Positions 11,836 through 25,100 of a stretch of DNA of 64,000 nucleotides are shown piece after piece (the first letter of the stretch is position 1; every line of letters starts with the position of its first letter). A program made the position numbers and the translations under genes. The notes beneath the pieces were generated by a model. It did no database searches. It was not told where the DNA came from and worked only from the letters and a program-made list of their open reading frames with translations. This DNA comes from Rhytidiadelphus loreus. Taxonomy: Eukaryota; Streptophyta; Bryopsida; Hypnales; Hylocomiaceae. The stretch is taken from the NCBI GenBank assembly GCA_947034895.1, contig OX344764.1, forward strand, positions 46,853,348 through 46,917,347. The letters are read 5' to 3'.

Positions 11836-12187
11836 GTTGTCCTTGGAAGCCGGCTTCCAGGCTGTTGAGAAGCACTTGGCCAAGGACAAGGGCCAACTGG
11901 CTTGGGTTGTGTGTTGAAGTGTGATGGGCGGTTGCCAGTCTTAAGGGGCCCTGCCGCATTGGAAAATCAGTTGCGTCAAGGGAAAAAAATATCTGCTCTG
12001 TCCAAATGGAAGGACACAGTCAGTACCCCTTCGTGGACTTCATTTGGGATCCTTGAAATCTTCAGGTTTGAAGATCTCAGTCTTCTTTTATGTGCCTTTC
12101 ATCATGTCTGGGTTATTGTAATGGTTTCCAACTTTATTGATTTATCCTCTCAGTGCATGTGACACTAATTTATCAGAGTAGCACTAT

Positions 12188-13161
12188 TTAATCTCTAAAT
12201 GTCCAAACTGCAGGGGGTTGGCAACATAGCAATTTTGGGCAGCTCATTGCAAGTGGAATTTTTATTTAATTTTTTTTTGAAACTTTCACTCAACATGTGC
12301 CTGAAGAGTAGCTTTAAGATCCAACAATTTTTGTAACTTTCAACTACATAGTTAAAAAGTTCTTGTATGATATGTAGTTTTCATTGCTCGGCGGGCAATC
12401 TAGGAAGCAAAAAAAAGCTTCTTTAAGAATCACTTTTTAAAAAATAAAAATTTGAAATTGGTTCCTTGGATTTATATACACATGGAAAGCTTTGAATTGT
12501 TCCATTTAGATTAATGAGATGAAAATTATGAAGAGTTTTAGTTTGGGGTAGTTTGTGGGTAGTTATAGAATCTCTATTCTATGACCAACTTTGAAGTCCT
12601 TTATTAAACTCAATTTTAAATATTTTTGGAAAACAATAAAAAAAATTAGATGTAGATGGTTTATTACAATATTATAACCATTAAGATTGTCATTTTTCAA
12701 TTCCATAACTAAATTCCATAACTAAATTCCATAACTAAATTCTTAACAATTTAGTATTTTGAATCATTCCCTACTTCTTTCTACTTACTCTTTTCTTCCT
12801 AAATGTTGTACAATTCCAAATGATCTAAAATTTTCAAGCATGTAACCAACTTGCCTTGAAGTAGGAATCCAAAGCATAACCACGATTTTGGACATTTTTT
12901 CATACAAATGTGACCTTTTGAAGCTACCTGATTTTTCACATGGCCCCAAAAAATATTTTTGTCACTTCAAACGCTAATATCTTGCTTTTCATAGTGGAAA
13001 TTTTTGAATTTTTTTCACATCTTCTCAAACTAGTATGCTACAAGATCCTATGGTTACATGTATCTAAAAATGATTTTTTCCTAAAATTTGGTACTTGTCC
13101 TAGAAATGAAAGTTTTGGAGTGTTTTTGGTGAAAACATAGTCAAAATCATTTAGGGGTTAA
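12188..13161. mobile_element. TTAA-bounded non-autonomous element, copy 1 (about 974 bp)
   Basis: The left end reads TTAATCTCTAAATG and the right end CATTTAGGGGTTAA, an imperfect inverted pair. The interior is non-coding and AT-rich and aligns along most of its length with 52,891-53,800. Shared blocks include CATGGAAAGCTTTGAAT, AGGAGTTTTAGTTTG-type, TATGGTTACATG and GGAGTGTTTTTGGTGAAAAC. The TTAA at each end could be a target duplication or part of the terminal repeat. No transposase is present. Confidence 0.65.
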
Positions 13162-16100
13162 GATTAAATGTCATACTTGATATTGAAATAATAACTAGGA
13201 CTCTAGTTCTCTCTAATGATCCTAGAAATAATTTATGGAATTTTGTACAATATGCTACCTTCAAGACAAACAGGCATCAACTTTGGCTACCTTGAAAGTC
13301 AGTAGTATAAAAAAGATTAAAAAGAAAGGATTTTGCAAGTTGTAAAAGATTATTGGGAATACTATAACACAAAATTGACTAAATAGATGCTAATTTCAAT
13401 GTGGAGAAAGTTGCAAATTGACTATCAAATTCTATTATTTGTTGTAGTTTTGGCTAAAATATCTCCATCTCGAGGGGTCCACTTAGTTCTACTATAACAA
13501 ACCACGTGCAAACAAGTGGTTTCTAATAAACTATAATTTCAACCTAAAATTTTGAACATTGTTTAATAATGACTATAACTTTCTATTGCCAAAATTTCCA
13601 ACTCAAATAAAATATAAAATGATTTCTAGAAGAGGTTGAAAATGAACTAAAATGGCATGTTTTTCAACTTAAATAATTATAGAGGACACATTTAGATGAC
13701 CATTGAGTCAATATTCAACTCAAAATGAGCTTTCAATAATGAGTTATTTTTAGGAATTTTTTGTTCATTCTTTAGACAATTTTTTCTTATATAATATAGG
13801 GGTGTGAAAGTTATTTTTCAGTTCTACAGTGTATCTTTTTACTTCAAAAATTTGTAACTAATTACTATTAACAAATAAAAATATCAATAATTCAAAACAT
13901 AAACTTTCAAAGTAGGAAAATCTATTCATATTTTATTTATTTATTTTTATTTAAAATTCAAAAAGTATATAGGGGGTCCAAATTTTTGTTCGCATGTGGT
14001 CTCCATTGAAGGCCCTTTTTTACAGTGTACTAGTAGCGCAAGGATTTTTTGGATAGAAACTCAACTAGTTTTAACCAATTTAGGAATCATTGGTACTTTG
14101 TACATTACCAATGACCCACATTGAGGATTGAAAATTCTAGGGCCCCATTTTCATCTCAAGAGACCTTGGTGGTGGAAATTCGCTTTCTAGAAATATAATT
14201 TTTATTTAAATTGATTCCCAAGAATAAAATTATGCCATACATACAAAGTTCAAAATAATTGAGCTTTGGCATAAAAAATAAAATTCAACTTGAATTTTTT
14301 TAAATTTCGTATAGATTATATTTCTATCTCTATAAGGAAAGGTTGATTCATTTTGTTTGGATTGGTGTAGTTGTGAAAGTTATGGAGCATCTTCTTTGTA
14401 GGCAGTCATAGCTTATTTTGGGAAAAATAATATATTGGATCTATTTTAAATTAAATTAAAAATAAAATTTGCATAAAATTTATCCTACACTCAATCAAAT
14501 TCATTAAAAAATAATTAAAAAAATAATTAAATATGATATGTAATTAAATTTTCAGAAACTATAACGTAGCATACCATAGTCCCTTATCAAATTCGGCAAT
14601 AGTTGTCGAATAATTAATAAAATTTCAAATTTTCACTTTTGCAGTAAAAAAATATTTATTGAAAATTTCATCTTACAGCATCATTAAATTCTGCCACATT
14701 CGGCAATTGTACTATTTTTCCAACAAATGTTGCAAAAATGATTGTTTTCTTCCACTATCTGTGGCAAGAAATGATTAATATTTTACACTCCTTACAATAC
14801 AAGGACACTGAGTTGTACTTGAGAATGTGGCACCAAAGGCATCTTATGAAGGAGAATGAGAAGTTGAGAAAGATAAACTCTTTATATAAATTGGATGGTA
14901 GGAGGTAAAACAACCCATGTGGGATATGTAAATAATTAGGATTAGAAGGAGCTCAATTGCTCATAGGTAAGTCAAAAGTAAGAATTGTGTTCAAACTAGA
15001 ATTTTAGACCTCATTTAGATAGTATAGAATAACTTTTTTTGAAACACTTTGAACTAAGTTAATGTGAAAAATCAAGCTAGCTTCATATCCAAAACCCCTT
15101 TTGAGATTTAGATACTTCAATTAAAAGTAACAAACAAATTTCAAAGAGAAGTTAAAAGGAACATTTTCTTTGACAATTCAAACATCCCCATTGCATTTTG
15201 TCCATAACTTTTATTTGAAGGCTCATACATATTTTTTAAGATTAAATTTAAATTTATTTCTCAACTTTTCATAGTTCAAAGTTTTTGAAAAATGTTACTC
15301 CATATTTTACTACACCAAAATGAGGCCTGAAATTCTATTTTGAACACAATTGCTACTTTTTGACAATGAGAGTTCATCTTCAAATTATCCCATATACTTT
15401 GAGGGTTTATGACGGACAATGAATTTCATTATAAAAACAACCTCTCCATCTTTAATTCTCACTAAATGTCAAAGAAGAAATTCCTTCAAATAGCCATAAA
15501 AGAACTTCTTGATGTGATAGTCCTTGGACTTTACATTGAATTTTCTTACTAAAATTGGACATTTTTTTGGCAATTGGCATTGTCGATTTTTAGGATTTTC
15601 TGCATTTATCATTATGACTTCTTGAAATTATGATACCCTCAAAAAGCAATTAGTTTCTACCGAAGTTGAAAAGGGACTATGATAATGGAATAATGTAGAA
15701 ATATGAATGAAAATAATTTGAATCCTAAAAAAAATGAAAAATAAACCACATATACCAAATAAGCCATGAGTATTGCAGTAAAGCTATGAGGACTATGCTA
15801 CAAAACATCACAATACATTCAGCAAAGCCTTGAGTATTACAATAAAGTTGTGAATACTAGTAAGGACCGTGCTGCTAAACATCACAAAATATTCTAAATT
15901 TTGTGAAACAAAATTCCCAAAACTCTAAATCCTATTAACAAAAGGAAATCCAACCCCAAAGGAAATGATTTTGTATGGGATCTAATGAATTTGACCTCAA
16001 TGTATGGTAGTTTTCTTGTTAAAACAATCTTAGCTTTGAAATTAGTATGCTTCAAGTCCAACTTAAAACTATTATCGATGTAGTTTTTCCTTCAATATGG

Positions 16101-16581
16101 TACCCACTTCCACTTAATAATTTTTTGAAGAATAGAAATCAAGCTTATCCTTGAGAATAATTTAAAAAAAAATTCTCAATTCAATTCTTCAATATAAATC
16201 ATTTTCAATTCAAAATTTGTAGTGCAAAAATTTTAAGTAACAAATGTTCAAAATCTTATAATTTTGCATAACAAGGTACAGAAAACTTGGTTATTCTTTT
16301 CAAAAGCAAATATTTTCCAATCTATTTACTCAAAGTTTCCAAAATTTCTTCAACACATTTTCATATAAGTCTAGTGGAAGATCTTACATTTGAATAATCA
16401 AATTATTTAGAAATTTTAGTCTTTGCATTGGAAATAGCAATTTTGAGTGCTTTTATGATGAAATGGCCTTTGGACTTTATAGGTGAAGAACATGGGTTTG
16501 TTTGTTTTCCAAAAATGGTTATGGATTGAATATTTGTGTATTGCATGGTAATTTTCACACCATAATATTTTCAACAATGAC
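13162..16581. other. AT-rich gene desert with partial copies of the TTAA-bounded family
   Basis: No open frame of note. About 14,150-14,430 resembles 16,640-16,940 (TATAATTTTTATTT, AAATTATGCCA, GTGAAAGTTATGGA-type blocks). About 16,250-16,490 resembles 17,240-17,440. Both look like pieces of the element family described at 12,188, 16,582, 21,398 and 52,891. A short imperfect tandem duplication (GCTATGAGGACTATGCT and GTGAATACTAGTAAGGACCGTGCT type) lies at about 15,765-15,890. Confidence 0.5.
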
Positions 16582-17450
16582 TTAAAACCCTAAAGTTCCA
16601 AAGTTCCTACATGGGACTCTTGATATTTCAGGTAGACTTGTGTGATTTTGTGATTCTTAAAAGCATTTTTTGAAGAACAAAAATTAGATTAGCCTTTGGG
16701 GGATATAATTTTTATTTCAATCAATGCCTAGGAGCAAAAATTATGCCACCCTAAGTCCAAAGCAACTCGAGGGGGCAACCCAAAAAATATCACAAAAAAC
16801 TGAATTTTTTTAATTTTTAATTTTTTCCTCAAAAATTATATTTTTCTCTACACCTAAAGTTTGGTTTCATTCAATTTCGACTAGCGATGAGAAAGTTATG
16901 GATAATCTTGTTTTTTGGACAATCTAAGCATCTTCTTAAAAAAACAATTTACAAAATTCATTTTTTAATGTAATTTTTATAATTTTTCAAAAGAAATTGT
17001 TAAACAGGGTTAAGTAATCTTTCTAAAACAATCTAACTGTTGTGATTATTGTATTTTAATTCCATCTTAGAGCTATCAATAGATTAGTTTTCCCTTCAAT
17101 CTTGAATCTACTTCTACTTAATAATTTTTAATGAGTGAAAACTAAGTAGGTTTTGTCAGATTTTTTTTATAGATTCTCAATTCAATTCTTCAATATAAAA
17201 AATTAGAATACCAAAATCTACTTGAGCAAGATGTAAAATACTTTTTTTCTTCACTTTAAAATGCAAATATCTTGCAATGTATACTATCAAAATTTATGAA
17301 ATTTCTTCCACATATTTTATACTAGTCTAGTACAAGATTCTAGAATTACATATGTAAATTTTTTTTTTTTTAAGTTTTTGCTCTTTGCAATAGAAATGAT
17401 AGTTTTTAGTGTTTTTTGATGAAAAAAGGCCTTGGGACTTTAGAGGTTAA
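16582..17450. mobile_element. TTAA-bounded non-autonomous element, copy 2 (about 869 bp)
   Basis: The left end reads TTAAAACCCTAAAGTTCC and the right end GGGACTTTAGAGGTTAA. The right half shares with copies 1 and 4 the succession AAATGCAAATATCTTGCAAT, TTTCTTCCACAT, TACAAGATTCTA and TTTTTAGTGTTTTTTGATGAAAA. It is non-coding. Copies differ greatly, so the family is old. Confidence 0.55.
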
Positions 17451-17829
17451 ACCTTTATTTGGGTGTCATTACGATATTAGCGTAGAGAGAAATACCATTA
17501 ACAATAAAACAATCTCACCATTGGTAATAAAATACAATATAAAAACCAAACTTATAAATAAATTTTCACCTTAAGTAACTCTTCAACTCTCAAAGGTCAA
17601 ATTCATTTTTGTTTAATTTTATTAAAATATAATTGTGGATGAAGGGCATACAAATTAATTGAAGCAACAATTGTGGTTGCACTTGCGTGGCTTCACTTCA
17701 TGATTTTAGTCAATTGGCCTCAAATTTCCATGGTCAAGTCATGTCTACTTCCTCGTCTATTTGTTTCTTCACACCTAGTGCACCCTATATTCATCAAATA
17801 TATATCACCAACTACTAGCTAAACCAATT

Positions 17830-17969
17830 CACTAGTAGAAAATCTAAAATTTCTTTTGTTTAGGTCGCATTGATTTGGACAAATTTTGACAGAAATCCAT
17901 TGAAAACAACAGATTTTTGTCCAAATCAATGCGACCAAAATGACAGAAATTTCAGATTTTCTACTAGTG
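17830..17969. mobile_element. CACTA-type MITE (140 bp) with ATT target duplication
   Basis: It starts CACTAGTAGAAAATCT and ends AGATTTTCTACTAGTG, with long inverted arms that also contain GGTCGCATTGATTTGGACAA and its complement. A 3-bp direct duplication ATT flanks it (17,827-17,829 and 17,970-17,972), as expected for the CACTA (En/Spm) superfamily. It is non-coding and would need a transposase in trans. Confidence 0.92.
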
Positions 17970-17972
17970 ATT

Positions 17973-20739
17973 CTAACTTAAAGATTGTCACTAGAATTTT
18001 TTTTAAAGGATTTTTGTATTGACGCTAACTTTGCAAGTGGCATTAACTTTTCAATCTCACTAATATGATAAATTAGTGTATTGGTTCATATTTTAATCCA
18101 ACATATGTCTATGTGACACAGCTAATAGAACAACCCTAACAAAATCTTTATCTAACATAGTATTCAGTACCATCATGGCTCTTTGTATAATGTCAATCAA
18201 CCATGTTTACACCCAAGATTGTAAAAAGGCCAAAATGCTAAAAAATGAATGGGTTGAGAATAAAGGATGATTTATACTTAAAAAATTATGAATTATAATT
18301 CTAGTGAATGATAGGTCTGAACTCTTATATTGTTGTTGTATTACCAACTCACTTACTTTGAAGTTGGATTTTCAAAGTTTAGAAGATCATTTACTATTAA
18401 TAGAAATAATAGAATATAGCTAAATGTTTTTTGGGTGAATTTGAAGTTACATAATGAAAATTGAAACTTTGACAAAATCGACATAGATTTTATCTATCAT
18501 GAGTTTGATTTGGTACCACAATTTGTCTTTGGCACCCTCTAGAGTGTATGTTTGAAGTTTGTTGCTTTGATTAGATTGATACAACAATTGTCCAATGTAA
18601 GGCTCTACGCATTGTGGAGTCTATATGTAGAATTATTATTTTGTATTGATACGTCGACATCATATAACTTACAACCCAATCTTCAACAACCAAACAATGT
18701 TATAAATAGAACCTTTGTATAGAATCTTCATAATTGCATAGTCCATATGCATTATATTCTTGCTTGAAATGTAACTTTAGATCATCTCAATGATGTGTGT
18801 TTACAAAAGTGCATCATCAAAGGGACAATTGCCCAATTCTCCAAAACCATTTGTCCTAATGATTCTTTTCATACTTTAATTCCCATATAACAATGCATTG
18901 GAAACTTGAGAATTTTAAAACAAAGGTTGAAACCTTCAATTAGTCACCACTACTACCACAAAGAGCAATAAAGCCTAGGTAATTTAAAATACATAAATTT
19001 GAATGGTCTATTTAATTCCTAGGATACCTTACGTCGTGTATTGAATTTGAAAAAATTATGGATGACTTGTTTAGAAAGTAAGTTTTTGACAAAGGTGATC
19101 ATAAAATATGTGATGGATTTGATTATACAAATAAAAATTATTGTATTATAGGTATTGTTCAACACCAATATTTCAGTTTATTAAATCTATTTATTTTAAT
19201 CCAAAAAAATTAAACAAAATTTAAATTATTCAATTTCGTTAGCAAGATGAAACTTATGAGGACTAGTTTTATTTTACAAGTAATTATAGAATCCCAATTC
19301 AAAAATGACATTTGAGTTTTACTTCTAAACTCAAATTTGAACAAATTTTAAGAGAAATTAAAATATTTAGTGTTGATTTCTTATTACAACATTGTCAAGG
19401 TTTAGATTGACTATTTGCATTTCTATACTTACCTTATAAGTAGTTTAGTTTTTTTGTCATATTCAACCACTTTATACTTATTATATTATTTAAGAATTGA
19501 ATTTGATTTTTTTTTAATTTTGTAGAATTAAATTTTCATTTAATATTAAAAATTTTAATTTTTTTTTAATTAAATATTCTATTTTTACCTTATGAGTAAT
19601 GACATTTTTTAATTTTTGGGTAGCCCTAAAAAAATATGGGTAGTTCAAAAAAAATATAAACAAGTCATTTTTTAGGATTTTAAAATCTTAATTGCCTTTT
19701 TTAAGGATTTTTAGCGTAATCACCACTTTTTTAGGGTTTTGAAACCCTAGCCGTTATTTTTTTAGGGTTTTAAAACCCTAGCCGCTCCTTCTCTTCTTCT
19801 TCTTCCTTGACTTTTGTTGTCTCTTAGCTCTTATTTGTTGTTACTTATTGTTTTTTGCTTCTTAGTTTTTTTTGTTGCATCTTAAATCTTGTATCTTGTT
19901 ACTTTTTAGTTTATGCTTCTTGTTTGTTGTTCTTGCATTTTAAGTTTTTATTCTTTTTAGTTATTGTTTTTTGTTTCTTCTTATTGCTTTTTAGTTCTTA
20001 TTTCTTGTTTCTTCCTGGTGCATCTTAACTTTCATTTCTTGTTGTTTCTTCTTGCATCTTAACTCTTGTTTATTGTTATCTCTTAGCACTTAACACTTTT
20101 TTCTTCTTCTTTTTTCCATTACCATTCTTATTCTTCCTACCCTAAACTTGTGCAATATTTTTTGTTGTTGTAAGCCTTTGAAGGTTGAGTTTTGTTGATC
20201 ATTTACTAAAAATTAACCTCCCATTTCTTTAATTGTATATATAAATGTGAAGATGGCTCTATTGGATTGCAAGTAGACTACAACAACTTTGTTTCAATTT
20301 TCAATGCCTATATAAAGAATATAGACCCTATTGACTTGTGTAAATGATTCATTATGATATATATGTTTTTTGTTGGTGACTAATAAATGTCAATGAAGAA
20401 AGTTGCATTATTTCTTCCATTATCCCTCTCCAATATGATTGTCTCTTGTATATCTCTAAAATCATGTGTATTCGTTTTTAACTATATGAAGTCTTTTATT
20501 CAATCGTAAAATCATCTTGATGTATGATTCCAATGTGTCATACTCATTTAAAATGCATGAAAAATTATTGTGATTTGTAATTAAAGCTATTTTGAATCTC
20601 AATCATCCCAATCACAAACTACATACAATTTTGAAAAATGAAATGCTCAATTATCTAGAATATCACTTGCTTTTAGAGTTACATTTCACAATATATATTG
20701 GCTAAAATATAACTAGCTATAGTTATATAATGCTTATAA
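17973..20739. other. AT-rich intergenic, no supported gene
   Basis: No coding frame. About 19,250-19,450 carries blocks (TTATTACAACATT, AACTTATGAGGACTAGTTTTA) that recall the TTAA-bounded family, so it is probably another partial copy. The telo-box/pyrimidine tract at 19,690-20,120 is listed separately. Confidence 0.45.
19690..20120 (+). promoter_or_regulatory. Orphan telo-box promoter-like segment with long pyrimidine tract
   Basis: Two copies of TTTTTTAGGGTTTT(G/A)AAACCCTAGCCG (about 19,719-19,783) are followed at once by a TCTTC-rich run and then about 300 bases very poor in A and G on this strand. The run repeatedly uses words like CTTGTTGCATCTTAA and TTTCTTGTT. In plants AAACCCTA plus a pyrimidine initiator marks promoters of translation-related genes. 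No open frame follows, so this may be a promoter whose gene has decayed or moved, or a captured fragment. Confidence 0.4.
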
Positions 20740-21265
20740 TTATGTGTGTCAAAATGTGACCTTACACTTCCCAAAATATGACTACAGTCAGTCATAAAAT
20801 TACTAATGACATTCATATAAACTACCACGTCAACCAAAATTATGACTTATAAGAGTCATATTTCACATCAATAAATAATATGGTTCAGTAGAGTCATATT
20901 TATATTCAACATCATTCAAAAATATAACTCACGAGAGTCATTTTTCACATAGCAGAAAATATTACTCACAAGAGTCATATTCCACATCAACAAAAAATAT
21001 GACTCATTGTAGCCATATTCCACATCAGCCCAAAAAATGACTATATGGAGTCATGTGCCACGCAGGATTTTTTTTCTTTTGCTTGGGTAGCTCAAGAAAA
21101 AGTCAAAATCCCAAGGATAATCAACATATACGCCATGTTGACAAAATATGGCTAATTATACCCTCCAATCTATATGGCTACCAAAATAACTCATGTCCGA
21201 AACAACTCATGAGTAATGATTGGATTCAATGGTATCGTGAATCATCTATAATGATTTCTGCGTAA
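20740..21265 (+). repeat. Degenerate tandem array, unit about 55 bp
   Basis: About seven units built around GAGTCATATTYCACATCARC and AAAAATATGACTCA follow one another, with later units more eroded. Each unit contains a short inverted pair (TATGACTC ... GAGTCATA). The array ends about 70 bases before a CACTA-type terminus at 21,324-21,337 (TTTCTCTGGTAGTG), so it could be the subterminal repeat block of a decayed CACTA element. The opposite terminus was not found. Confidence 0.7.
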
Positions 21266-21397
21266 GTCATATTTTTTGATTTAATGATTCACCACAGTTA
21301 TATTTTGCAGTCATAAAACATTGTTTCTCTGGTAGTGTCTTTTTTCCAATATATTTGAATACACTTCATCTATTTCTTTCCCTACCACGTGAACCTC

Positions 21398-22165
21398 TTA
21401 ACCTCTAAATGCCTAGGCAACCATATATAGTTGATCTGAAATTTCAATCTTATTTTGGAGTGGGCAGTTAAATTCGTTTGTTTGGTTTAAAAATAAATTG
21501 GGCAGTTTTTAGGGTTAACTATTGAAAACTTTTATTTTTTACTGAAAAAGTTATATATTTGATTGTTGAGAGGTCTTCAAAGCCATATATGTCCATTAGT
21601 GAAAGAGTAAGCTTGCTAATTTTACTTCATTTTCCAACTTTGAGCAATTTCGCTTGATTTGAGATCTAAAAACTTGTACTTATCCATTTGCTTTGAAAAT
21701 GGTCCCAATGGAAAGAGTAAAGTGTTGATTTGGAGTTATTTTTATTTATACTTATAAAAGAAAATTGCATCTCAACAATTGCAAGGTGGGTTGTGTAATG
21801 AGTTTAATAGCTTTTCAAGTGATGTTAAGTTTTTTGAAAGGGCATTTTAGTGTGCTAACACAATTTGTAGTTGTTCATGTCATCTCCAATCCAAAAAAAC
21901 TTTTATATGCAAATTTTTGAAACATTATGGGGAGGGACAACATATTAAAAATAGAAAATGTACATTTTTTTTTGTTATAATCTCACAACTGTTATGCAAT
22001 TTTGCACTCAAAATTGATGAGCACACTAATAAGCAAGCTCTTTAAACATCCATACGGTTAGATTTTGAAAAAAAAACAATTTGCTTGAATGGGAATAACT
22101 ATAAGCCTATGCTCTTTTTTCATAGTCAAAACACATTTGAAAAAGCTTGTGCATTTAGGGGTTAA
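21398..22165. mobile_element. TTAA-bounded non-autonomous element, copy 3 (768 bp)
   Basis: The ends are TTAACCTCTAAATGC and GCATTTAGGGGTTAA, inverted with one mismatch in 15. This is the cleanest terminal pair of the family. The interior is AT-rich and non-coding (CATAGTCAAAACA near the right end resembles the other copies). TTAA at both ends is compatible with a four-base target duplication. Confidence 0.65.
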
Positions 22166-25100
22166 GGACACATAAACCAACCAGTGGAAGCCATGACTTT
22201 TAGAAATCGAACAATAAAAAAATGTGAGATCTAAGTGGTAGAACTAAATATGCATTATAGATTTCTTTCAAATTGCATCTCTTATCTACATCCATCCAAT
22301 AATTATGAAGTGAAAGTTGCTCGTTGTAGTAAAATAATATTTAATTTTTAGGATTATTTTTAAATTTTTTATAGAAAAGTTATAGAAAAGTAGTAGAAAA
22401 GTATTAAAATTAGAAGAAAAATAGTATAAAAACACTTGAAAATAAAAAGTAGCTTTAAACTTTTCTAGTGTAAATAGGGTAGTGTGGATGAATAGGGTAT
22501 GATTTTAGATGATAAAATGTAAAAGGATGAATGGGGTACGAGTGTAGATGAATGGAATGCAAATTTGGATGAAAAACTGAAAATGGATGAATGGGGTGCA
22601 AAGTACTGTCGTCGTTGTTTAATAACCTGAAAACCTAAATTTTCAAGTTTAGTGTTTCGGATAGATCACTCATGTACAATTTTATGCTCATAATTCAAAA
22701 CCGCTTTGTGCAAATTTGTGTGTATGTTTGTATTTCCAACGAGTGAATTGCAAGGAATTTTTTTTTTTGTGTATCTGGGATCGGAATACAGGTTTTGAAA
22801 ATCGCGGTAGTTGCAGGGTTGAAAAAGCAAAAGCAAAAAACAAAAAACTGCAAACTTCAAATCAAGATAACTTTTGATTCAGGAAGAATTTGAACACACA
22901 ACTTGACCTTTGGAAAGAGAAGAAAAAATCAGTCAAGATAGGCGCCAAAATTTCTCAAATCAGAGAAAAATTGATCAAGTTAGCAGCCAACGAAGTTCGT
23001 GAAGTTGGAAAGTTTGAGCGCCAGGCCAATTTTGACTCAATCTTCCAAATTTCTTCGAATTTGAGGTCTTTGAAGTGTCGCAGGACTATGATCGACCAAA
23101 TAGAACACAAATTGTGCCGAAATTGTCAATTTAGAGTAGAAATTTGTGATTTCAAGCTGCGGATGCGATTAGGGATTGAACCCGTGGATGCATTCAAAAC
23201 TTAAAATTTAAACACAAATTGCAATGCAAATGGAAATTGCAACAAGCAGTGAGAATTGAGAATGCAAAATTGAATTTCAAAGCATGCTGTGATCGGAGCT
23301 TGGAAGCAATTCGGTGAGGGAGTATAGCACCAGAGCGACACTAGAAGTCGGAGGCGCGGCAGACTGCGGAGCTCCGAGGTGCACACGGCCATAGGGTCCG
23401 ACGAGTGGTCTTGGGTCTTGTAGTCTATAAAATCAATCTTATAGTGTTAAAATTGGAATTTTGAACTTGAAATTTATATGGAATTTGTGTATTGGCACTT
23501 AAATACATATTTTGTATGTTCTAAGAACAACTTATTTTTGTGGTTTTGGACTCGTTGACCTAAGACTTGTTGTCCAAAAACCTAAAGAAAGAGAAAGCTT
23601 CAAGATCAAGAATCTGGTACTAGTTCTAAACATTTCATACTTCTGCATACTGAACATGTTGACTACTGTGACAATAACGTTTAGGCAATTTGCATTTAGG
23701 TTTGAAAAGCTCATGGAGAACAAATACTGGACATGTTGACCCTAACATAAAAAAGAACAATTAATGGATACTTTGTACTATTTTAAAAGTATTATCTTGT
23801 ATATATGATTAGGTCATAAAGCATGCATAAATATAAGACTCTTTGACCAACTTGACTTGTTGCCCAAGATTGTTGACATTTCCTTAGAACACTATATAGG
23901 ATTGTGACGGTTATACCATTGTGTCTACATACATAAGTAATGGACTGCCAACAAAATTAAAAGAACCTGGGAATAAGGGTGGGAAAAGAAAGAGAAAAAG
24001 AATAGACAGATAATTTCAGTTATGTTGTTTGAGATTAGTTCACAAATTACTTACATCTACTTGAAAAAGTGATATTAGACACATATAGACTATGTTGGTT
24101 TATCTTTGGATGAACCTCTATACTAAAAGTGCTTTGTGGAAAAGTAAAATTTTAAGTTTCAAAAGTACCTTACACTTGTCTATATTTGAAACATAATGTC
24201 TACCTCTGAATGGAGGCACTAAAGGTATGTGCAGACCTGACCTTTTGGAGTAGCGGGTGTTGAACAACAAAACACACTAAAGAAAGATAAGTAGGAATAT
24301 TAAATTGTAGTAGTAAATGCAAAGTTGTTGCTGTAGAGTTGGTGTCAATAGTATATTGTTTAATTTAGCAGTTGTTCGCATTTAATGGTAAAATAATATT
24401 GTATGCACAATAAAACAAGGTGTTAGTGTCCACCTAGCACTATGCATTCACACTTGTGGGGTGGTGGTATAGTGTGAGGAAGCTACTGGAATCTTGGCCG
24501 TTGGAGTCGTCGTTTGGCTTGTTGTGACGTTGAATATATTTCGCACAAATTTTTTGTAGGTATGCTGTGAAGTTCTTCTACAATCAGACGTCAACTTGTG
24601 AGTACAGAGAGTGGGTGACTTTCTTTTAGGTTTTCTTGTTGTGGATGCCATGAAAGTGCTAGCGGAAAGGCTGTCAATACAATTGTAATCACTGTGAGGG
24701 GTGGGCGTTGGGGTAGTCATCGAAGAAGGGGGCGCCACTGATTGTGTGAAGTCATTGCGGGAGGACTGCTAGGACTATTGTGCAAGGATTGGCATTAGGC
24801 GGTCATTGGAGTTTTGGAGAGCAACTGAATGCGTGGAGTCATCAGTGGAGGAAGGCCGAGACTACTGTGCGAGGAGTGGCGGGAGGCGCAAAAGCGCATT
24901 GAGAATGACCATTGCCACTTGGTAAGATCGGAATTCTTTTGTCTCTGCGTACAGCAAAAATATTATATCGACTAACAAAAAAGGTCAAAATCGGAGGTCG
25001 ACGTTATTTTCAGTTCTAGGGTTTTCCTTGCCGTGCAATATGTATGACTTTATGAAATTAAACATGAGTTTGTGCTTGCCTAATCCGCAACTTAGAGTGT

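Noticed and set aside
11902..12162. 86-codon plus-strand open frame
   Set aside because: No recognisable domain. Its end reaches into the flank of a repeat element and it has no supporting gene structure.
18948..21337. CACTACTACCAC at 18,948 as the left end partner of the tip at 21,337
   Set aside because: Similarity to CACTACCAGAGAAA is too weak and no target duplication matches.
22890..23204. 104-codon Lys/Glu-rich open frame
   Set aside because: No family match recognised and no splice context. Composition alone can produce it.
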